Assembly: GCA_020161935.1 (NCBI GenBank)
Contig: JAIUNI010000001.1
Span: 744,001-808,000 of the forward strand
DNA from: Chloroflexota bacterium
GTDB taxonomy: Bacteria > Chloroflexota > Anaerolineae > Aggregatilineales > Phototrophicaceae
Direction: 5' to 3'
Length of the DNA: 64,000 bases
Part shown: piece after piece, positions 1 through 7,677 of the stretch
How positions within the stretch are numbered: the stretch's first letter is position 1
Layout: each line of letters opens with the position of its first letter
The notes under the pieces: generated by a model
Seen by the model: the letters and a program-made list of their open reading frames with translations, nothing else
Told to the model about the DNA's origin: nothing
Database searches by the model: none
Position numbers and translations under genes: made by a program

Positions 1-424
1 CGTCCGAGATTTTCACCCAAATTTGAGAGACATTCGGCGCGACAGCTTTGATATTTCGGGCAACTTCGTCGATGGTGTTTTCGGCGATGGAGTCGCCTTT
101 CCAATGCCAAACCGCTATTTTCCCATCATAGGGTGTGGCCTGCTGCGCGGGGATAGGTGGCGCGGCGGTGATATGCTCAAATGAAATAACAGTGTTGGAA
201 ATCCAACCGCTTACCGTACCTTGCTCGACCCATATCCACTCATTGGCAATGCGCGAGGCTGGATAATAGACAATCACCGTATTGTTACGAATGTCACCGA
301 CATCTCGGTAGTTTGTACCGGGTCCGTTCCGAAGATTAATGTAAGGCGCGGGTGTACGCGAGAGTGCGAGCTGGCCTTTACCAGCAGTTGAAGGCTTTGC
401 GACGGGGGTAGGGAATGAACTCAT
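1..424 (-). CDS. SH3b-domain protein, truncated by the window edge
   Basis: A minus-strand reading frame starts with ATG at 424 and runs off the left edge, so only the first 141 residues are visible. The start is supported by a GGAGGT ribosome-binding site about 6 bases upstream (431-436). Residues about 20-80 form a bacterial SH3 domain, with the diagnostic NLRNGPGTNYRDVGDI stretch and a closing GWI-S motif; such domains usually bind peptidoglycan or peptides. After a short Pro/Ala linker the protein continues with a segment beginning IAVWHWKGDS, which may open a glycosidase-like or other catalytic domain, but too little is visible to name it. There is no obvious signal peptide. It is read away from tRNA-Pro. 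The frame and SH3 call are solid; the enzymatic part is unknown. Confidence 0.72.
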   Translation of the reverse strand, partial: MSSFPTPVAKPSTAGKGQLALSRTPAPYINLRNGPGTNYRDVGDIRNNTVIVYYPASRIANEWIWVEQGTVSGWISNTVISFEHITAAPPIPAQQATPYDGKIAVWHWKGDSIAENTIDEVARNIKAVAPNVSQIWVKISD

Positions 425-709
425 GATCAAACCTCCAAATGAGTTTGAGGAACAAACTCTGCTCTGACCAAAACACAATGCTAATACACTTTGTTATTTG
501 AGGCAAAACATATGGTCGCTTAAAAGAAAATCTTTGAGCGAGAACGTAAAATTGTTTTCATAATACAGTTTTGTAATAGATTTCATGATTTTGTCTCGGA
601 CAAAATGCTAAATGCCATCTGTTTTGCGAGATTAACCGAATTGAAATGTTGACTGAAAGGTTAAAATTTGCTTAGAGGAATACCACAGCCTCGAATGCAG
701 TATTCGGGG
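425..709. other. AT-rich intergenic region, divergent upstream DNA
   Basis: No gene is supported here. The stretch lies between the start of the leftward SH3b gene and the tRNA-Pro promoter and should hold the promoter of the former. It is visibly AT-rich, with no clear hairpin terminator or repeat. Confidence 0.5.
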
Positions 710-739
710 TTGCGATGGGTACAAGGGTTCAGATATACT
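710..739 (+). promoter_or_regulatory. Sigma70-type promoter of tRNA-Pro
   Basis: TTGCGA at 710-715 and TATACT at 734-739 are separated by 18 bases, and the tRNA begins 10 bases after the -10 box. Spacing and position fit a housekeeping promoter; assignment is by eye. Confidence 0.5.
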
Positions 740-749
740 TACGTTATCT

Positions 750-823
750 CGGGGCGTGGCGCAGCCTGGTAGCGCGCTTGCATGGGGTGCAAGAGGTCGT
801 GGGTTCGAGTCCCGCCGCCCCGA
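750..823 (+). tRNA. tRNA-Pro (anticodon GGG)
   Basis: A complete cloverleaf can be drawn. The acceptor stem is CGGGGCG (750-756) with CGCCCCG (816-822). The D stem is GCGC/GCGC. The anticodon stem is CTTGC (777-781) with GCAAG (789-793), and its loop ATGGGGT places the anticodon GGG at 784-786. The T arm is GTGGG/CCCGC around TTCGAGT. The discriminator base is A823. The 3' CCA is not encoded (CACC follows), so it must be added after transcription. A Rho-independent terminator follows closely, so this is a single-gene unit. Confidence 0.95.
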
Positions 824-843
824 CACCTAAAATAGCGGTTTCA

Positions 844-877
844 ACCCTTAAGTACACAACTTAAGGGTCGTCTTTTT
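844..877 (+). terminator. Rho-independent terminator after tRNA-Pro
   Basis: A perfect 10-bp stem (844-853 with 859-868) closes a 5-base loop and is followed by a T-rich run (TCTTTTT). It lies 20 bases after the tRNA end. Confidence 0.85.
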
Positions 878-1151
878 ATTTTGAGGTTGAGGACATTTGT
901 AATGGCTCTCTTATGATTTTTATGGGTACCGGGTTTTTCGCGTGATGGGTATATTGAAAGTTTCATTTGATGTTTCAGCAGCATATGTTAAACTAATTTG
1001 CGTTGGGGACTTTGGGACAAGTTTTGAACCTTTAATGTTCGATATGAGTATTATGTTTGTTGTAACTTCTACGGAAGTTAATCGACACATTTTTGGTTTT
1101 GCTGCCCAAAAGTGAAGAATGTCGTTCCTTAATAGAAGCAAGGAGATAAGC

Positions 1152-2885
1152 ATGAAACATTTAGGTCGTTTATTGATGACCGGGACAACTGCTTTGTTGG
1201 CATTGTCTCTGGTTGTCCCAGCGGTGGCGCAAGATGCTCCAGCGCCGGGTACGGGCGGAATTATTATTGAAGGTAATGCGGGTGGTGATCCAGCTACATT
1301 GAATCCAGTGCTTGCGAGCGATACATCCTCTGCTCGTATGATTGGGTTCTTGTTCCCCAACTTGTTGAGCATTGACCCTGCAACCGCGCTTTTCCGTCAA
1401 GACAGCCCGGATGCGCTGGTCACAAGCTGGGACATTACTGAAGAAGGCAAGGTTTACACCTTCCATATGCGTGATGACTGGACTTGGACCGATGGTGAAC
1501 CAATCACTGCTGATGACGTTCTGTATCACTGGGATGCCATCAAGAGCGGCGTTGTCGACACTCAAGAAGTTTTCTACTTGGACGTGATCGATAGCGTCGA
1601 AAAAGTGGATGACTACACCTTTAAAGTGACCTTCAAGAACATTGACTGCACCGCGTTGAATACCGCTGGCGGCCTCGTTCCGATGCCCGCACATGCTCTG
1701 CCTACTGACTTCGCAGAACTGAACACTGCTGACTATAACTTGAACCCGGCTGTTACCAGCGGTGTGTTCAGCTTTGGTGAATTCCGTGCCGGTGAACAGG
1801 TGAGCCTTGTTGCGAACCAAGAATACGGCGGAGCAACCGATGGTCAGGTTATTCCTGAAGGCTTCATCTACAAAGTTGTGCCAGATCAGGTTGTTGCCCT
1901 TGAACAATTCTTGGCTGGTGAAACCAATGTGATCGATACGCCAGACGTTGGTCGTCGTGATGACATTCTTCAAGCACAGACTGATGGTAAGGTTACTGCA
2001 TACCAGTACCCCGGTAATTCGTGGGATTATCTGATGCTGAACTATGCTGATCCGAACAATCCCGTGAGCGCGAAGGACGAGGCTGGTAACGCCCTCGATC
2101 AAGGCCATCACCCGCTGTTCGCCGATCCGAAGGTTCGTCAGGCCGTTTCGCTGGGTATCGATGTGGATGCTATCGTCAAGGGTGCGGTATTTGGATACGG
2201 TACCCGTATGGCTTCGACCATGAACCCCGCCTCGTGGGCTTATGACACCGAACTGCCCTTCATCATACAGGATATCGAACAGGCTCAGGCACTGTTGGAC
2301 GAAGCGGGTTTTGTTGATGACGACAACGATCCCTCGACCCCGCGCGTTGCTCAAGGCGCTATGTATGCTGAAGATGGTACCCCGCTGAAGTTCACACTGT
2401 ATACCAACGAAGGCAACAGCCGTCGTGGTACGGTGGGTACGCTGGTGCAAGATCAACTGAAGCAAATTGGCTTCGAAGTTGACTTCCAAGCGATTGACTT
2501 CAACACCCTGCTGGACATCATGGACAACCAGACCTTTGATGCCGTCATCCTCGGCTGGCGCAATGGTTACCCGGATGATCCTGACCAGACCCAAATTTTC
2601 TCGACCAACAGCGACGTTGTCCCCGGCGGCAGCAACAATATGTCGTACAGCAACCCCAAGGTCGATGAACTGATGGAACAGGCTCGTGTTCTCCCCGGTT
2701 GCGACCCAGAAGCTCGTGCAGAAATTTACCACGAAATTCAGGCACTGATGCAGGCTGACCTCCCGTACATTCCTCTGTATTCGATTGAGGGTATGTACGC
2801 GGGCAGTTCTAGTATCGAGAATTTCGGCCCGTATCCGAGCCAGTTGTACTGGAACGTTGATACGTGGGCACTGCGTACCCCGTAA
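1152..2885 (+). CDS. Peptide-type ABC transporter substrate-binding protein (SBP family 5)
   Basis: A 577-aa exported solute-binding protein for oligopeptides or a similar ligand. ATG 1152 is preferred over the in-frame ATG at 1119 because AAGGAG lies 7-12 bases upstream and a clean signal peptide starts there (KHLGRLL, hydrophobic core, AVA-QD cleavage near residue 26). No lipobox cysteine is present, so it may be released or held by its partners. The mature protein shows family 5 landmarks: the ATLNPVLASD opening, an AESW-like VTSWDITEEG strand, RDDWTWTDGEPITADDV, and a late YPDDPDQTQIFSTNSD segment. It is the first gene of a transporter unit with two permeases (3015, 4106); no ATPase genes follow. 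The true ligand cannot be read from sequence. Confidence 0.88.
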   Translation: MKHLGRLLMTGTTALLALSLVVPAVAQDAPAPGTGGIIIEGNAGGDPATLNPVLASDTSSARMIGFLFPNLLSIDPATALFRQDSPDALVTSWDITEEGKVYTFHMRDDWTWTDGEPITADDVLYHWDAIKSGVVDTQEVFYLDVIDSVEKVDDYTFKVTFKNIDCTALNTAGGLVPMPAHALPTDFAELNTADYNLNPAVTSGVFSFGEFRAGEQVSLVANQEYGGATDGQVIPEGFIYKVVPDQVVALEQFLAGETNVIDTPDVGRRDDILQAQTDGKVTAYQYPGNSWDYLMLNYADPNNPVSAKDEAGNALDQGHHPLFADPKVRQAVSLGIDVDAIVKGAVFGYGTRMASTMNPASWAYDTELPFIIQDIEQAQALLDEAGFVDDDNDPSTPRVAQGAMYAEDGTPLKFTLYTNEGNSRRGTVGTLVQDQLKQIGFEVDFQAIDFNTLLDIMDNQTFDAVILGWRNGYPDDPDQTQIFSTNSDVVPGGSNNMSYSNPKVDELMEQARVLPGCDPEARAEIYHEIQALMQADLPYIPLYSIEGMYAGSSSIENFGPYPSQLYWNVDTWALRTP

Positions 2886-2896
2886 TTTGTAAAGGT

Positions 2897-2930
2897 TATA
2901 TGGTCGGGGGATATTTCCCCTGACCATATT
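2897..2930 (+). terminator. Hairpin between binding protein and permease genes
   Basis: ATATGGTC (2898-2905) pairs with GACCATAT (2922-2929), extended by a G-run/C-run, but there is no strong U-tract after it. Such hairpins downstream of binding-protein genes commonly protect the upstream mRNA or attenuate read-through, giving more binding protein than permease. That role is inferred here. Confidence 0.5.
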
Positions 2931-3014
2931 AAAGAATTATTTTTGCTCCCAATATTGCCGTAAAAATCTCCCTTATTTTTAGCCCTTTAATACAATATTA
3001 GTTCGGGTAAGACG

Positions 3015-4091
3015 ATGATTAAATACACGTTGCGCCGCCTTATACAGGCAATTCCAACACTGTTTGGGATCACCATACTGGTTTTTATGCTGATGACACT
3101 GGTTCCCGGTGGGCCGACAGCAGCACTTTCGGGTGATCCCAAAATGACCCCGCAACAGAAAGCGCGTATTGCGCGTCAGCTTGGGGTAAATGACCCGTGG
3201 CCGATCCAGTATGTTCGATGGCTTATCGGTGACCAATGGCGGCAAATTGATACAGATGATGATGGTGTTCCTGACACACAGGGAACCCGTTTAGGCATTC
3301 TGCGCGGCGATTTTGGGAACTCTTTTGCACAGCGCCGACCCGTACTTGATATTATCGGTGAACGTATTCCCGCAACGCTGGAACTGGGATTAGCATCGTT
3401 ATTCTTTGGTGTCGTCATCGGTGTGCCGATTGGTATCATCGCAGCAGTAAAGCATGGTGGTTGGTTTGACAGTACCACGCGGGTCGTGGCGGTGATTTTT
3501 AACGCCATTCCCGTGTTTTGGTTAGGCTTGATCCTGATTTTGCTCTTTGGCGCACTGCTCCCACAGTGGTTGCATAATGCGAATCCGACATTATTTCCCA
3601 CAGTTAGCCCCATATTGCCTATGGGTGGTCGTGGGCCGAGCGTGTTAACCGGTGGCATTCCCCCGATCTACCAGCGTTTGCAGTACCTCATTCTGCCGAC
3701 GTTTGTGCTGGCAACGGGCGGTATTGCGGGTTACTCACGTTATATGCGTGCTTCAATGCTCGACGTGATTGGGCAAGACTACATTCGCACGGCAAAGGCA
3801 AAAGGCTTGTCGATGCGTCAGGTGTGGTTTAAACATGGTGCGCGGAATGCGCTGATGCCACTTGCGACATTCCTTGGCCCCGCCATTACCGGTTTGCTGG
3901 CAGGTGCGGCGATCACAGAGCGCATTTTCTCATGGCCGGGTTTGGGGCGGTTAGCTCTGGATGCTGTAACCGCACTGGATTATCCCGTGGTTATGGCAGT
4001 CGTCATATTGAGCGCAGTTGCGACCATTCTCGGTTTTGTGTTGTCAGACATTTTGTATGCTCTGATTGACCCCCGTATTCGGTTCAGTTAA
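3015..4091 (+). CDS. ABC transporter permease, DppB/OppB type
   Basis: A 358-aa inner-membrane permease, the first of a pair forming the translocation pore for the upstream binding protein. The N-terminus (YTLRRLIQAIPTLFGITILV) is the standard DppB first membrane helix, and the ATPase-contacting EAA loop is visible as DYIRTAKAKGLSMRQVWFKH starting at residue 255. About six membrane segments can be drawn. An oddity is an acidic insert in the periplasmic loop, residues 79-87 reading DTDDDGVPD, between RWLIGDQW and LRGDFGNSF where the family normally runs straight on. This resembles a calcium-binding thrombospondin-3-type motif. The gap of 129 bases to the binding protein holds a hairpin; the next permease starts 15 bases downstream. 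Confidence 0.88.
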   Translation: MIKYTLRRLIQAIPTLFGITILVFMLMTLVPGGPTAALSGDPKMTPQQKARIARQLGVNDPWPIQYVRWLIGDQWRQIDTDDDGVPDTQGTRLGILRGDFGNSFAQRRPVLDIIGERIPATLELGLASLFFGVVIGVPIGIIAAVKHGGWFDSTTRVVAVIFNAIPVFWLGLILILLFGALLPQWLHNANPTLFPTVSPILPMGGRGPSVLTGGIPPIYQRLQYLILPTFVLATGGIAGYSRYMRASMLDVIGQDYIRTAKAKGLSMRQVWFKHGARNALMPLATFLGPAITGLLAGAAITERIFSWPGLGRLALDAVTALDYPVVMAVVILSAVATILGFVLSDILYALIDPRIRFS

Positions 4092-4105
4092 GGCGGTATA
4101 ACACT

Positions 4106-5062
4106 ATGACATCACAGACTCAATCTCCGGCACCTGCGGTCATTAGTATCGGCGGCGAAGAAAAGGTTCGTGTTGGTGAATCGCTGACTACACTGGCGCT
4201 GCGCCGCTTACGCCGGGACAAGCTCACCCTCGTGGCTATGTCAGTGATTTTAGTGCTGGCAGTGCTCTCATTTGCTGCCCCATTAATTGAGCGCTACGTT
4301 TTAAACGTCGATTATACCTCGACCAATATCGATAAGGCGTTCCTCACGATTGGTGCGGAAGGGCATATCCTCGGTACAGATGATGTAGGCCGCGACCATT
4401 TGGCACGGCTGCTTTACGCGGGTCAGATTTCGCTGTCAATCGCGTTTATTTCAGCCATTCTCTCACTCATTATCGGCGTAACGCTGGGTGTCATCACCGG
4501 ATATTACGGTGGCATCGTCGATGATATTGTGAATTGGTTGATTACAACCTTGGATTCGATCCCAAGTTTGTTCCTGCTGATCATCGTATCCGGTGTGGTG
4601 CTGCGAAGCCGCGATCTCTCTGGAACGATATTTACAGGCCCGTTCGCTTTGGTGCTGATCCTTGGCTTTTTAGGATGGTCGGGCATTACCCGCTTGGTTC
4701 GTGGCGAAACATTATCCATTCGCGAGCGTGAATACATTATCAGCGCTCGTGCAATTGGCTCGTCGCCAATTCGGATTATGTTTACCCACATCATTCCTAA
4801 TTTGCTGTCGGTGGTATTCATCACATTAGCAATCGACATCGGCAGCTTGATCTTGGTTGAATCGGCACTGAGCTTTTTGGGCTTCGGGGTACGGCCTCCG
4901 GCAGCAAGCTGGGGTAACATGCTGACAAACGCCAATTCGTACTTCACCAAAGGGCCACATTTGGTCGTCGCACCGGGGTTACTGATTGTCGTAACGGTGC
5001 TGTGCCTATATGTGATTGGTGATGGTCTGCGAGACGCTTTTGACCCAACGTCCATCGATTAA
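4106..5062 (+). CDS. ABC transporter permease, DppC/OppC type
   Basis: A 318-aa inner-membrane protein and partner of the preceding permease. It has the DppC N-terminal layout: a cytoplasmic tail, then RRLRRDKLTLVAMSVILVLA as the first membrane helix, a periplasmic loop with GTDDVGRDHLARLLYAG (the family hallmark LGTDxxGRDxxSR), and the EAA loop EYIISARAIGSSPIRIMFTH from residue 209. The C-terminus GDGLRDAFDPTS is typical of the family. The gene closes the operon: a strong bidirectional terminator follows within 10 bases. The DppD/DppF ATPases needed to energise import are not in this window, so they must be encoded elsewhere or shared with another system. Confidence 0.9.
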   Translation: MTSQTQSPAPAVISIGGEEKVRVGESLTTLALRRLRRDKLTLVAMSVILVLAVLSFAAPLIERYVLNVDYTSTNIDKAFLTIGAEGHILGTDDVGRDHLARLLYAGQISLSIAFISAILSLIIGVTLGVITGYYGGIVDDIVNWLITTLDSIPSLFLLIIVSGVVLRSRDLSGTIFTGPFALVLILGFLGWSGITRLVRGETLSIREREYIISARAIGSSPIRIMFTHIIPNLLSVVFITLAIDIGSLILVESALSFLGFGVRPPAASWGNMLTNANSYFTKGPHLVVAPGLLIVVTVLCLYVIGDGLRDAFDPTSID

Positions 5063-5070
5063 TCTGGAAT

Positions 5071-5107
5071 AAAAAGAGGGTAGGCCACAATCGCCTACCC
5101 TCTTTTT
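5071..5107. terminator. Bidirectional Rho-independent terminator
   Basis: A perfect 15-bp stem (5071-5085 with 5093-5107) with an A-run on one side and a T-run on the other sits between the convergent permease gene and the lipoprotein gene, so it can serve both. Confidence 0.9.
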
Positions 5108-5665
5108 TTAACTTGCTACCGTGGGAGTTGGCGTAAGGTTGTTTTCAATCTGGTATTGGTTACGCATCCTTGTTATGAGTTCGTTTTGAAGCCCCTGTGC
5201 TTGGTTAAGCCCCTGTTGGGGTTCGGTTAACGCGGTTGCCAAATCGCTTGTCAACGTTCCGTTGTAGTACCCCTGTAAAGCCGCAACTGCGCCAGACATC
5301 GAGGTTATAAGCACTTCTTGAACGGTAACACCGCAATCCGGCGTTGTGGTGTTTGCTACCGTGTCGCGTAAGGCGACTAAATACAGGGTATCGTCATGCA
5401 CATCCGGCGCGTTCTTAGCCGCCGCTTCGTCAAGACGTGCTTGGAAGTCTTGGCGTGTGCGCGTGGTCACTTGCAGCCACTCCTCGAGTTCACCAGTAAT
5501 TTCACAGTTACCTTCAATCACAGTTATTGGTGGAGCATTCAGGGTAATCGGTGGTGCAGTCGGTTTAGCCGTATCGTTGATGGCACACGCAGCGAGGCAA
5601 AACGGCAGAAGGACGATAACGCCTATCCTGCTGAATGACTTATATGGTGTAACTTGCATCGTCAT
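5108..5665 (-). CDS. Hypothetical lipoprotein downstream of LCP transferase
   Basis: A 185-aa protein of unknown function. Residues 14-27 form a lipoprotein signal (GVIVLLPFCLAAC) with Cys27 as the lipid-modified residue, so the mature protein is membrane anchored outside the cytoplasm. The rest is mostly helical and polar, with two Pro/Thr-rich patches (KPTAPPITLNAPPI near the N-terminus and NNLTPTPTV at the end) and few cysteines. ATG 5665 directly abuts the TAA of the upstream LCP gene, so the two are almost certainly co-transcribed and the protein may assist cell-wall polymer attachment; that role is only inferred from position. No catalytic motif is visible. Confidence 0.7.
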   Translation of the reverse strand: MTMQVTPYKSFSRIGVIVLLPFCLAACAINDTAKPTAPPITLNAPPITVIEGNCEITGELEEWLQVTTRTRQDFQARLDEAAAKNAPDVHDDTLYLVALRDTVANTTTPDCGVTVQEVLITSMSGAVAALQGYYNGTLTSDLATALTEPQQGLNQAQGLQNELITRMRNQYQIENNLTPTPTVAS

Positions 5666-7516
5666 TTATCCACCTTCTTCGCCGGGTTGAATAACCTGAT
5701 ATGTGCATGAGCTGTAATTTGTACCGAGGATGATGTCATAATCAGCCGTGCGGTTTGGATCAGGCTCTACACGAACGTTTTCAGGTTTGATGTTTAAGAT
5801 TTTGACAACTTCAGGAACTTTGCTCCCTTTGCTTGTGCCAGCGTGGTCGATCAAGACGGTATCCGTGTACTGTGTGTTGTCCGCTGTGCCAGCCGCAATC
5901 GCATTGAAACCGCTCCAACCGAGGCGGTCAGCAGCGACTTTATCCCAATCAGCGTTGCCCGTGCCATTAAAGACATTGATTGTGACACCTGAAATCTCGA
6001 TCTGGCTTTGGCTCGGGGGAGTGTAGAAGTCTTCCATCAACTGCCGAACCGTATCCGGCACGGGCAGTTGAACGTTCGCGCCGTCAGGGGGTGTCCACGG
6101 CGTTGTATGGTAGAGACGTTGGAAAATGAAATGCTCGATGCTGTCAGGGTTGAGGCTGAGAGCATAGGGGAGTAAGCCCAGCATATCCTCAAATTTGAGG
6201 TCGGTTTCGACAACTTGCGTCAGTTGTGACCAAAGCTGTGGCAGTTGGGTGATTTGACCGTTATTTAGCCCGGCACGCCAAATAGCGCGGAGAAGCTGCT
6301 GCTGACGGCGACCACGGTCAAACTCGATGCTGGTGTGGCGGGAACGTGCGTACCAGAGTGCGCCATCACCGTCGAGGGTATAGGCACCAATCGGAAGAAT
6401 GTAATAGCCGTCGTCGTCGGGGCCTGCTGCCTGTTTGGGTGGTTTTGCGCCGATGAGTTCTTGATCTTGGATCGCGCAGTCTACGGTTAAACTTACGCCG
6501 CCGAGCGTGTTGATGATTTCTTTGAAGCCGCTGAGTTTGACTTTGATGTAGTAATGAACGTTGATACCGAAGTTGTAGAAAATGGTTTGCCGAAGCAAAC
6601 CGAAGCCGCCACCCGTCCAGCCGACTTGCTCACCATGCGTATAAGCGAGGTTAAGACGCTGCATCGTCCAGCCGGGGATGTAGACGTATAAATCGCGCGG
6701 GAGACTAAGCATCGACACGGTATTCGTCGTTCGATTGATCGAGACGATAATCATGGTGTCTGTACGGTCGATGTTGTCGCCGGTTAGCTCACTATCAATA
6801 CCTAAAAGAACGATGTTGACCAGATCATAACCCTGCCGATCTACCAATGGCACTTTGGTTGGAATGGCTGTCGGGGCAACTTCGTTCGGGTCCGCATCAT
6901 CAGGCAGCAGGGGGGTTGGCAGCGCGTTCGGTGTGGTTGCCGCAGGAAGCGTCACTGCTGGCAGCTCTGTCGCGGCGACTGGCGCAGCTACAGTTGGAGA
7001 TGCGGTTAATGTTGGTGTTGAAGTCGGTAATTCAGTTGCTATGGGGACTGCTGTGTTGAGCGCTGGAATAGTGACTTCTATTGCGCGAGGTGTGTTGGTC
7101 TCAAAGGCTTGAGCAATTAGGATGGGTTCTGGAGTCGGTGACAGTGTTGCCGTTGGCGTGGATGTTAACGTCGCGGTAGCTGTAAAAGTCGCTGTATTGG
7201 TTGGCGTGTTTGTAGATGTTTGCATACTGGTCGGGCTGGGTGTTGTCGTTGAAGTGTTGGTTGCAGTCGATGTTGCTGTTGAAGTTGGTGTGTGAGTGGT
7301 CAGCGTGGATACGATGGCATCTACGGTTTGTGCGTAAAGGGGGTGGCGTTGGTTGGCTTGTGATTGCTCGTTGATGTAACGCGATACGGCTTGGACTGTG
7401 TTGTTGGTAAAGCCGCCTATCGCTACGACGAGGGCGATTGTTACCAACCAAAAAACGATAAAACGGATTGCGCGGCCTACGCGGGAGGGTCTTTTTTCGG
7501 TCATGCGAGTATCCAT
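5666..7516 (-). CDS. LytR-CpsA-Psr (LCP) family cell-wall polymer transferase
   Basis: A protein of about 616 aa. It has a short cytoplasmic N-terminus with basic residues, one membrane helix (FIVFWLVTIALVVAIGGF), an extracytoplasmic Thr/Ser/Pro-rich linker of roughly 150 residues, an LCP catalytic domain and a C-terminal LytR_C domain. In the LCP domain VNIVLLGIDSE, RTDTMIIVSINR, SLPRDLYVYIPG and the ARSRHTSIEFDRGRRQQQLL stretch match the conserved phosphate- and lipid-binding arginines and aspartates. LCP enzymes move polymers from undecaprenyl carriers onto peptidoglycan or, in some groups, onto protein. The C-terminal part (ISGVTINVFNGTGNADWD) is the LytR_C fold. The ATG at 7516 was chosen; an in-frame TTG at 7528 would add four residues, and neither has a clear ribosome-binding site. 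It is followed without gap by a lipoprotein gene. Confidence 0.88.
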   Translation of the reverse strand: MDTRMTEKRPSRVGRAIRFIVFWLVTIALVVAIGGFTNNTVQAVSRYINEQSQANQRHPLYAQTVDAIVSTLTTHTPTSTATSTATNTSTTTPSPTSMQTSTNTPTNTATFTATATLTSTPTATLSPTPEPILIAQAFETNTPRAIEVTIPALNTAVPIATELPTSTPTLTASPTVAAPVAATELPAVTLPAATTPNALPTPLLPDDADPNEVAPTAIPTKVPLVDRQGYDLVNIVLLGIDSELTGDNIDRTDTMIIVSINRTTNTVSMLSLPRDLYVYIPGWTMQRLNLAYTHGEQVGWTGGGFGLLRQTIFYNFGINVHYYIKVKLSGFKEIINTLGGVSLTVDCAIQDQELIGAKPPKQAAGPDDDGYYILPIGAYTLDGDGALWYARSRHTSIEFDRGRRQQQLLRAIWRAGLNNGQITQLPQLWSQLTQVVETDLKFEDMLGLLPYALSLNPDSIEHFIFQRLYHTTPWTPPDGANVQLPVPDTVRQLMEDFYTPPSQSQIEISGVTINVFNGTGNADWDKVAADRLGWSGFNAIAAGTADNTQYTDTVLIDHAGTSKGSKVPEVVKILNIKPENVRVEPDPNRTADYDIILGTNYSSCTYQVIQPGEEGG

Positions 7517-7677
7517 GATAGTGTGCAAACGTCATCAGTTTATCACCTAACAGATTCAAACGCGACCTCCTATACATATACGATTTTGTGATTTGGGGCG
7601 TTGGTTTATACAATCAGTGTTGACGAAAGTCAGATTGTAATAAAGAGGATACGAAACAAAAATTACTTGGAGGCAGC

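Noticed and set aside
632..826. Minus-strand frame across tRNA-Pro
   Set aside because: It translates the complement of the tRNA, a well-known false protein.
1170..2927. Long antisense open frame (about 585 codons) on the minus strand opposite the substrate-binding protein gene
   Set aside because: It is an overprint of a strongly biased real gene. The plus-strand frame has a signal peptide, ribosome-binding site and family motifs; the antisense translation shows none.
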